Below are positions 57,883-64,000 of a stretch of 64,000 bases of DNA, in pieces. The position numbers were made by a program, and so were the translations under genes. The stretch covers positions 1-64,000 of the forward strand of contig CAYGJC010000002.1 of assembly GCA_964350245.1 (NCBI GenBank), written 5' to 3'. Under the pieces are notes generated by a model. That model ran no database searches and was not told the origin of the DNA. It worked only from the letters and a program-made list of their open reading frames with translations. Numbering within the stretch: the first letter of the stretch is position 1; the number at the start of each line of letters is the position of its first letter. The stretch comes from JAJACP01 sp964350245. GTDB taxonomy: Bacteria > Chlamydiota > Chlamydiia > Chlamydiales > JAAKFR01.

Positions 57883-60800
57883 AGGGGCTGATTCAGTATG
57901 CTCTGGAGCATCGAGCCGTTGTCTATTTTGTCACAATCCTTCTGTTTATAGGGGGCAGTGCGAGCTTCTTTGCTCTACCTCAACTCGAAGATCCAGTCTT
58001 CACAGTCAAAACCGCAGTGATTTTGACCCGTTACCCGGGAGCCTCTCCAAAAGAAGTGGAAATGGAGGTGACCGACCGGATCGAAACGGCCATTCAGCAG
58101 ATGACGCAGGTGAAGCACATCTACTCGATTTCACGCGCAGGAGAGTCATATGTCAAGGTGACGATCAAGCCGCAGTATTGGACGGATCGCTTACCTCAAG
58201 TTTGGGACGAGCTGAGGAAAAAAATTCAAGATGTGGGTCCCAAGCTTCCTCCTGGTGTCGGCACGCCCAAGGTGGGAGATGATTTTGGGTTTGTCTACGG
58301 CTTTGTCTTAGGGATTACAGGTGATGGCTACTCGTTTAAAGAGCTCGAGCAGTTTGCCAAAATCATCAAAAAAGAGCTGAGCCTAGTACAGGATGTCTCG
58401 CGTGTGGAGCTTTGGGGTGTCCAACCGAAAGCGGTCTACCTAGATATTTCTGAAAAGCAGATTGCTGAACTGAATCTGACGGCAGAAACCATTCAACAAA
58501 CCTTGCAGAAACAAAATATGGTGGTGAACGCCGGATTTGTGGACGAGGGAGGAGTCCGTTTTCGGATTGCTCCAACAGGGGAGTTTACCTCGCCCGAAGA
58601 GATCGGGGAGTTGATCCTGCGCCCAGCCTCTCAAGATGTAACGAGCAACATCATGCGCGAGATCAGAGAGGGAGATCGTCTCTCGGATGTAGCGGGCGAG
58701 ATTGAAAGAGAGGGAACAAATGTCATTCGCGTTAAGGATGTAACGCAAGTGCGCACGGGTTATATCGAGCCTCCCTTGACGATGATGCGCTACAACGGCC
58801 AGGCTGCTGTTGGTCTTCAGGTGGCGGGATCAGACGATGCGAATATTGTCGATGTGGGGGAGCGACTCGATGAAGCGGTACGTCTGATTTCAGAGCACCT
58901 TCCGATTGGGATTGAGCTGCATAAAATTGCATGGCAGTCGGAGCTGGTCAGTGAATCGATCCATGGTTTTTTCATCAATTTGCTCGAAGCGGTTGTGATT
59001 GTCCTTTTGGTATTGATCGTCCCAAGCGGCTTGCGGATGGGGCTGATTATAGGCAGCAATCTCGTCTTGACGATTTTAGGGACGTTTATCTTCATGGCTG
59101 CTTTTGGAATCACACTGCAAAGGATGTCTTTGGGCGCGCTGATCATCGCGTTGGGCATGATGGTGGATAACTCGATTGTGGTGGCCGATGGTGTCGCGGT
59201 TTATCTCAGGCAAAAAAAAGGACGAATGGAGGCTGCATTCCTTGCAGCGAGTCAGAACTCTTTTCCTCTTCTTGCTGCAACTGTAATTGCGATTTTGGCC
59301 TTTTTTCCGATCTTTGCCTCTACAGAAGATGCAGGGGAGTACTGCCGCTCTCTTTTTCAGGTGGTGGGGATTTCTTTGGGTCTAAGTTGGTTCATCGCGC
59401 TTTTTGTCACGCCTCTTCAATGCGTCGATTTTCTTCCTGAACCCAAAGAAGGTAAGGGGGATGAGTTCCATACTCCCTTCTATCAAAAGTTCAGGCGGGT
59501 GGTGACCTATTTGATTCGAAGACGGCTCTTGACGCTGGGAGCCTTGGCTCTTTTACTTGTGGCTAGTGTCGGTGGTTTTGCCTTTGTGAAGCAGATGTTT
59601 TTTCCCGATTCAACCCGTCCGCAGATGATGATCGACTACTGGATGGCCGCAGGAACTCAAATTCAAGAGGTGGCAAAAGATGTGGAGAATTTTGAAGCGG
59701 TGGTCACAGCGCACCCGGAAGTAGAAAGCGTGGCGACCTTTATCGGCGCCGGCCCACCCCGTTTCTATCTTCCCGTGGAGCCGGAGAAAAACTATTCCCA
59801 CTACGCCCAGATGATTGTGAATTTTCCCTCATACAAAGAGATCAATCCCTTTATTGAAGAGATGATGCCGTGGGCGCACGAAAATATGCCCCAAGCAATG
59901 GTCCGTTTCCGTAAATACAGTGTGGGACCGGGAAATGCTTGGCAGTTTGAGGCGCGTATTAGCGGGCCTGGCGACGCGAATTTAGGTGAGCTGCGTTCGC
60001 TGGCAAAAGAGGTGCGCACAATCGCCATGCACTCACCCTACGGAGAGGATTGGCGTACCGATATGATGAATCCTGTCTTGAAAGTAGTCCCTGAGTACGA
60101 CCAAAAACGAGGAAGGTGGTCCTCTGTTAACCGATTGGACTTAGCGGATGCAACCAAGCGTGCATATGACGGGATTCATGTGGGGCTGTATCGGGAGGGC
60201 GATGACTTGCTGCCGATCATTTTGCGCAATAATGCACGTGAGAGGCGTCAGATGCTCACGAATATTGAAACCATTCAGATTAAACCTACACTCTCAACAG
60301 GTTCCATTCCTCTTTCCCAAGTGGTCTCCACGGTGGATACCGATTGGGAAGACCCCTACATTATCCGATGGAATCGACGGCGAGCGGTGACGGTACAAGG
60401 AGCACCGCTTCCCGGAGTAACGTTTCCTCAGCTCTATGGAAGTGTCAGTAAGGAGATTGATGAGGTAAAGCTGCCACCGGGCTATGACATCTATTGGGAT
60501 GGGGAGGCCTCTAGTGCCAAAGATGCCCAAAAGTCGCTTTTGCCGGGGATCATCCCTGCAGTCGTGCTGATTTTATTGCTGCTTGTTCTCGTATTCAATG
60601 CGTTTCGTCCTGTCGTCATCATCTTGTTAACAATCCCTTTTGCCATGATCGGGATTACCGGGGGTCTTTTGGTCTTTAATATGCCTTTTGGATTCATGGC
60701 GCTGCTTGGGGGAATGAGTTTGGCAGGGATGATGAACAAAAATATCGTTGTGCTGCTCGATGCAGCAGCTCTCAATCGAAAAGAGGGAATGTCTCCTTTA

Positions 60801-61010
60801 GAAGCGATTGTAGAAGCGGCGGTTTCACGTGCGCGTCCTGTTCTGTTAGCTGCTGGAACAACTATACTTGGAGTGATTCCTCTACTCCAAGATATCTTCT
60901 GGCAATCGATGGCTGTCACGATTATGTCCGGATTGGCATTCGGTTCGCTACTGACTTTGATTGCAGTGCCTGTTTTTTACGCCCTGCTCTATAAAATCAA
61001 AGAAAAATGA
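57879..61010 (+). CDS. RND multidrug efflux pump, inner membrane subunit
   Basis: A 1043-residue protein of the HAE1/AcrB type: an N-terminal span, two large periplasmic loops and two groups of membrane segments. VILTRYPGASPKEVE in the first loop, GALIIALGMMVDNSIVVADG (proton-relay Asp) in segment 4, and GGMSLAGMMNKNIVVLLDAA in the second half are RND landmarks. Energised by protons; substrates unknown. Coupled to the adaptor before it and the outer membrane factor after it. Confidence 0.95.
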   Translation: MKGLIQYALEHRAVVYFVTILLFIGGSASFFALPQLEDPVFTVKTAVILTRYPGASPKEVEMEVTDRIETAIQQMTQVKHIYSISRAGESYVKVTIKPQYWTDRLPQVWDELRKKIQDVGPKLPPGVGTPKVGDDFGFVYGFVLGITGDGYSFKELEQFAKIIKKELSLVQDVSRVELWGVQPKAVYLDISEKQIAELNLTAETIQQTLQKQNMVVNAGFVDEGGVRFRIAPTGEFTSPEEIGELILRPASQDVTSNIMREIREGDRLSDVAGEIEREGTNVIRVKDVTQVRTGYIEPPLTMMRYNGQAAVGLQVAGSDDANIVDVGERLDEAVRLISEHLPIGIELHKIAWQSELVSESIHGFFINLLEAVVIVLLVLIVPSGLRMGLIIGSNLVLTILGTFIFMAAFGITLQRMSLGALIIALGMMVDNSIVVADGVAVYLRQKKGRMEAAFLAASQNSFPLLAATVIAILAFFPIFASTEDAGEYCRSLFQVVGISLGLSWFIALFVTPLQCVDFLPEPKEGKGDEFHTPFYQKFRRVVTYLIRRRLLTLGALALLLVASVGGFAFVKQMFFPDSTRPQMMIDYWMAAGTQIQEVAKDVENFEAVVTAHPEVESVATFIGAGPPRFYLPVEPEKNYSHYAQMIVNFPSYKEINPFIEEMMPWAHENMPQAMVRFRKYSVGPGNAWQFEARISGPGDANLGELRSLAKEVRTIAMHSPYGEDWRTDMMNPVLKVVPEYDQKRGRWSSVNRLDLADATKRAYDGIHVGLYREGDDLLPIILRNNARERRQMLTNIETIQIKPTLSTGSIPLSQVVSTVDTDWEDPYIIRWNRRRAVTVQGAPLPGVTFPQLYGSVSKEIDEVKLPPGYDIYWDGEASSAKDAQKSLLPGIIPAVVLILLLLVLVFNAFRPVVIILLTIPFAMIGITGGLLVFNMPFGFMALLGGMSLAGMMNKNIVVLLDAAALNRKEGMSPLEAIVEAAVSRARPVLLAAGTTILGVIPLLQDIFWQSMAVTIMSGLAFGSLLTLIAVPVFYALLYKIKEK

Positions 61011-62440
61011 AATACATTCTCGGCCTGTTGCTGTTAACCGGGTGTTTAGTCGGCCCGAATTTCTCTCCTCCTGAGCCTCTTGTGGAGTGTGAGTGGATGG
61101 AGTGTGAAAATAAGCAAATCCGGTGCAACGACCCCTTTTGCTCTGCATGGTGGGATTACTTTGAAGATCCGGATCTTAACTCCATCATCGGAATTGCGGC
61201 TGCACAAAATCTCTCTTTGAAAGAGGCGGGGATGCGTGTTTTACAAGCACGCGCAGAGCGGGGGATTGCTGTAGGTGAATTTTTCCCCCAGCTGCAGCAA
61301 ATCGTGGGCTCTGCTCAACGTTATAAGATTAGCGAGGCGGCTCCCAATACTTTTGCTGCTGATTTGAATTACTGGGACTTTATTTCGGGCCTTCAAGTCG
61401 CGTGGGAGCTCGATTTTTGGGGGAAATTTAGGCGTGGTATCGAAGCAGCAAATGAAAACTTGATGGCGACCGTGGCTAATTTTCAAGACGTGATGGTGCT
61501 GCTGTTTTCCGATGTTGCGGCGACCTATGTCAACATGCGCACGCTGCAAGCGCGCATAGAGATCTTGTATCGGAACATCGCTTTGCAAGAGAGAAGCTTA
61601 GAGATTGTGGAAGCGCGCTGGCGTGCAGGAATGGTCACAGATCTCGATGTGCAGCAAGCCCGCACGCTTGTATTTGGCACCAAATCGAGATTGCCTGTGA
61701 TCGAAACAGAACTCTGTCACGCAAAGAATGCGCTAGCGGTTTTACTCGGAACGGTTCCGGATCAGATCGATTGCTTGATTCCTTATTCAGCGCACATTCC
61801 CTCGGCTCCCAGGGAGATTGCGGTGGGCATTCCAGCTGAGCTTCTTTGTCGCCGCCCTGATGTGCGGCGTGCCCTGCATATCGCTGCCGCAGAAAGTGCC
61901 CAAATCGGAATCGCTGTCTCAGAACTGCTTCCTCGTATCTCTTTAAACGGGTTTATTGGGCTTGAGTACTCTGACAGTCCTTTGACCAAAATGCGTGGAG
62001 ATAGTAAGGTTCTGGATGTTCGTAATGTGACCTATATTTTTGGGCCCTCTTTTGCCTGGCCGATTTTAAATTATGGCCGCTTGATGAATAATGTACGCGC
62101 TCAATACGCTCGCTTTTATCAGGCGGGGCTTGCCTATCAAAATCAAGTGCTCTTCGCGGTTAAAGAGGCAGAAGATGGGCTGTGTGCCTTTATCAAGTCG
62201 CATGAGGAGGTGACAGAGCTTGAGCAGAGTGTTAAAGCTGCGACTCGGTCAACAGAGGTTGCCCGTACACAGTATGTGGAGGGAATTGCGGACTATACGC
62301 GTGTGCTTGAGACCGATCGTTCGCGGTTAGACGAAGAAGATCGGCTCGCCATCGCGCAAGGAAAAATTGCGTTGAGCTTGGTGACTACCTATAAGGCTCT
62401 TGGGGGAGGGTGGGAGCCGTTTATTTGTGAGAGTGAATGA
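61007..62440 (+). CDS. outer membrane efflux lipoprotein (OprM/NodT family)
   Basis: A 477-residue protein with lipobox LLLTGC (Cys at residue 13), CSAWWDYFEDPDLNSIIGIA, and two copies of the TolC-type repeat; WELDFWGKFRRGIEAANE and PAELLCRRPDVRRALHIAAA are the NodT/OprM family signatures. It forms the outer membrane channel of the tripartite system. The start overlaps the pump stop and the stop overlaps the hydrolase start. Confidence 0.94.
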   Translation: MKYILGLLLLTGCLVGPNFSPPEPLVECEWMECENKQIRCNDPFCSAWWDYFEDPDLNSIIGIAAAQNLSLKEAGMRVLQARAERGIAVGEFFPQLQQIVGSAQRYKISEAAPNTFAADLNYWDFISGLQVAWELDFWGKFRRGIEAANENLMATVANFQDVMVLLFSDVAATYVNMRTLQARIEILYRNIALQERSLEIVEARWRAGMVTDLDVQQARTLVFGTKSRLPVIETELCHAKNALAVLLGTVPDQIDCLIPYSAHIPSAPREIAVGIPAELLCRRPDVRRALHIAAAESAQIGIAVSELLPRISLNGFIGLEYSDSPLTKMRGDSKVLDVRNVTYIFGPSFAWPILNYGRLMNNVRAQYARFYQAGLAYQNQVLFAVKEAEDGLCAFIKSHEEVTELEQSVKAATRSTEVARTQYVEGIADYTRVLETDRSRLDEEDRLAIAQGKIALSLVTTYKALGGGWEPFICESE

Positions 62441-63321
62441 CGACTCAAAGAACGATAGAAGTGGATGGTCGTAAGATTTGGACCGAGTCATTGGGTGATC
62501 CGGCACATCCTCCTGTGCTTTTGATCAGTGGTGCGGGAGCGCACGCCCATTTTTGGACTGACACCTTCTGCCATCCTCTTGTGGAAGCCGGTTTCTTTTT
62601 AATTCGCTATGATTTGCGTGATGTGGGTCTATCTGATTCTGGAGGAAAAGACTACACTCTTCAAGATTTGGTCGAAGATGCTGTTGAGATTCTTAATGTC
62701 TACAATATCCGGGCCGCCCACATCGTAGGACACTCAATGGGGAGCTACATTGGGCAATTGATGGCTCTCTCTCATCCCGAGCGGATGTGGAGTCTCATCT
62801 CGATTTCGGCCGGACCTGCCGGAGAGACTGAGCGTTTGCTCGCACCGCAAACAGATGCCGAAAAAGAAAGGATGATTGCCACGTGGCGGGTGATGCTCAG
62901 GAACCGTCCTACTCAAGACTTTGAAGAGAGTTATCCGGGTTTTGCTGCTGTTTGGGAGTGTCTCAATGGAAACATCCCTGTCGATGAGTCGCTAGCACGC
63001 GCTTATACACAAGAAATGTATACGCGTTCTCGCTACCCTGTGGGCGCTCATGAGCCCCACATGAGAGTCATGCAGCAGATGGCCCAGACGCTTAAAGAGA
63101 GAGAAGCGATGTTTGCGAAGATCTTGCTGCCTACTTTGATCATACACGGCGCAGAGGATTCTCTTGTTCCTCTTGAGCGGGGTGGTATCGCATTGGCCGA
63201 GGTATTACCACACGCTACGCTCGAAGTGGTTCCCGAGATGGGGCACATGCTATTTGATCGTGCCCTACAAGAGGAAGTGGCGCATAGAATTGCACTTTTT
63301 TTAAAGGGGATTGATGTTTAA
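62437..63321 (+). CDS. alpha/beta-hydrolase
   Basis: A 294-residue protein with the nucleophile elbow GHSMGSYIG (Ser about residue 104), catalytic Asp in IIHGAEDSLVP and His in EMGHML. Oxyanion-hole region is LLISGAGAHAHFW. Similar enzymes are annotated as esterases or aclacinomycin methylesterase-like (RdmC). No signal peptide. Coupled by ATGA to the efflux operon, so it may modify a substrate linked with export; that is inference. Confidence 0.88.
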   Translation: MTTQRTIEVDGRKIWTESLGDPAHPPVLLISGAGAHAHFWTDTFCHPLVEAGFFLIRYDLRDVGLSDSGGKDYTLQDLVEDAVEILNVYNIRAAHIVGHSMGSYIGQLMALSHPERMWSLISISAGPAGETERLLAPQTDAEKERMIATWRVMLRNRPTQDFEESYPGFAAVWECLNGNIPVDESLARAYTQEMYTRSRYPVGAHEPHMRVMQQMAQTLKEREAMFAKILLPTLIIHGAEDSLVPLERGGIALAEVLPHATLEVVPEMGHMLFDRALQEEVAHRIALFLKGIDV

Positions 63322-64000
63322 ACGTCTTCTTCTTCTCCTGCTTATGCACCAAGTTGCGCACGCCAACGAATTTTTAACCGATGTCCGTTTTGAAGCAGGC
63401 ACGCAGCAGAGTCTGCAAATCGATAGCCGCTACGCTCTTTATCAACAAGGCAGCCATCTTCTATTTGCTAATTTAAGAGGGGGCATTGGATCGACCACTG
63501 ATACGTTTACTCCCGGAACACAAGCCCCTTTTCTTGAGGGAAACTTAGGCCTTAACTACAGAAAAAGCTATCGGTGGGGCATTTTAGGATTCTACTCTTA
63601 CTATGGCCAACTGAAAACACCTTATGACAATGATTTCTCACGTGCGGCTTTGGGTGCCGAGTACTTTACAGACCACTATGGAGGCTATTTAAACTTTTAT
63701 GCACCTGTTGGAGAACGAGTTCAGACAATTAGCCGAAGGTTTGAGTTCGGTGAAATCAGCTATTACTTTCAAGGGCATGATCTATATGAGAGGCTATTTG
63801 GTAGAAAGGAACATATGTCTTCCTTGGGCATCGAGCTTGGTTTAGATCGACGATTTGGTCGCTTAGAAGCCCGGGCACGTGGTTATTATTATACGCAAAA
63901 CAGAGAGGGGGGAAGTGTTGATTTGAGCTACGATTTGAATCGAAACGGTCAGCTTAGGTGCTGTGTTGGGTATGATTCTTTCTACAAGACCCAAGTGCAG
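63314..64000 (+). CDS. inverse-autotransporter-like beta-barrel protein, N-terminal part (runs off window)
   Basis: 229 codons from ATG 63314, no stop before the end. It starts with signal peptide MFKRLLLLLLMHQVAHA, and then alternating strands rich in Tyr and Gly. The order LFANLRGGIG, LGLNYRKSYRWGILGFYSYY, and DFSRAALGAEYFTDHYGGYL, NFYAPVG fits the inverse autotransporter (intimin/invasin) barrel, in which the barrel comes first and the passenger follows. The ATG overlaps the hydrolase end by 8 bases. The passenger, if any, is beyond this window. Confidence 0.65.
   Translation, partial: MFKRLLLLLLMHQVAHANEFLTDVRFEAGTQQSLQIDSRYALYQQGSHLLFANLRGGIGSTTDTFTPGTQAPFLEGNLGLNYRKSYRWGILGFYSYYGQLKTPYDNDFSRAALGAEYFTDHYGGYLNFYAPVGERVQTISRRFEFGEISYYFQGHDLYERLFGRKEHMSSLGIELGLDRRFGRLEARARGYYYTQNREGGSVDLSYDLNRNGQLRCCVGYDSFYKTQVQ

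Overview
The window looks like a chromosome segment of a member of the Chlamydiae outside the classical Chlamydiaceae (a Parachlamydia/Waddlia/Estrella-type environmental chlamydia). Reasons: glycyl-tRNA synthetase alpha and beta chains are fused in one protein; L36 is 45 residues with a chlamydial-type C-terminus and the run rnpA-rpmH / rpmJ-rpsN is present; gene order from the Nudix/ppa end to ispE follows, from memory, the C. trachomatis CT771-CT804 order; and several predicted proteins have the bilobed hydrophobic domain of inclusion-membrane (Inc) proteins. No sequence search was possible, so family calls rest on motifs read by eye. A 100-base run of N at 50385-50484 shows this is a draft assembly. 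No gene-free stretch exceeds 300 bases.

Layout. 1-6.6 kb: Nudix hydrolase, inorganic pyrophosphatase, leucine-type dehydrogenase, CysQ-like phosphatase, a three-domain PlsC-ACP-acyl-ACP synthetase fusion, and a DUF2652 protein. 6.6-14 kb: cysS with a small winged-helix gene, lysS, a small membrane protein, priA, two unknown proteins and a DTW-domain protein. 14-16.5 kb: a secreted thioredoxin, its paralog without active-site cysteines, rnpA, rpmH, rpmJ, rpsN. 16.7-21.2 kb: GYF_2 membrane protein, Asp23-like pair, AzgA-type purine permease, uvrC. 21.2-24.7 kb: accessory island with an array of inverted half-sites, an AAA/DUF234 ATPase and a tail-anchored coiled-coil protein. 24.7-42.7 kb: mutS, dnaG, DCC protein, MFS transporter, Inc candidate, glyQS, glycosyltransferase, exported cytidine deaminase, pgsA, PfkB kinase, glgA, tRNA-Gln, prs, then the operon rplY-pth-rpsF-rpsR-rplI-ispE. 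42.7-56.7 kb: accessory and envelope region with a formin-like polyproline protein, heptose genes hldD-hldA, MgtE, two cation/proton antiporters, a coiled-coil Inc-like repeat protein containing the gap, a solute symporter, a Cys-rich outer membrane protein, a GNAT enzyme and several small proteins with strong ribosome binding sites. 56.7-64 kb: a translationally coupled RND efflux operon (adaptor, pump, outer membrane factor) followed by an alpha/beta hydrolase and the start of an inverse-autotransporter-like barrel that runs off the end.

Together the housekeeping part covers translation, replication/repair, phospholipid start-up from scavenged fatty acid, glycogen synthesis and isoprenoid synthesis. 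The accessory parts look devoted to envelope, transport and host interface. The strongest candidates for undescribed biology are the PlsC-ACP-Aas fusion, the FH1-like polyproline protein with a possible RNA switch over its ribosome binding site, the repeat-built Inc-like protein, and the half-site array in front of the DUF234 ATPase.
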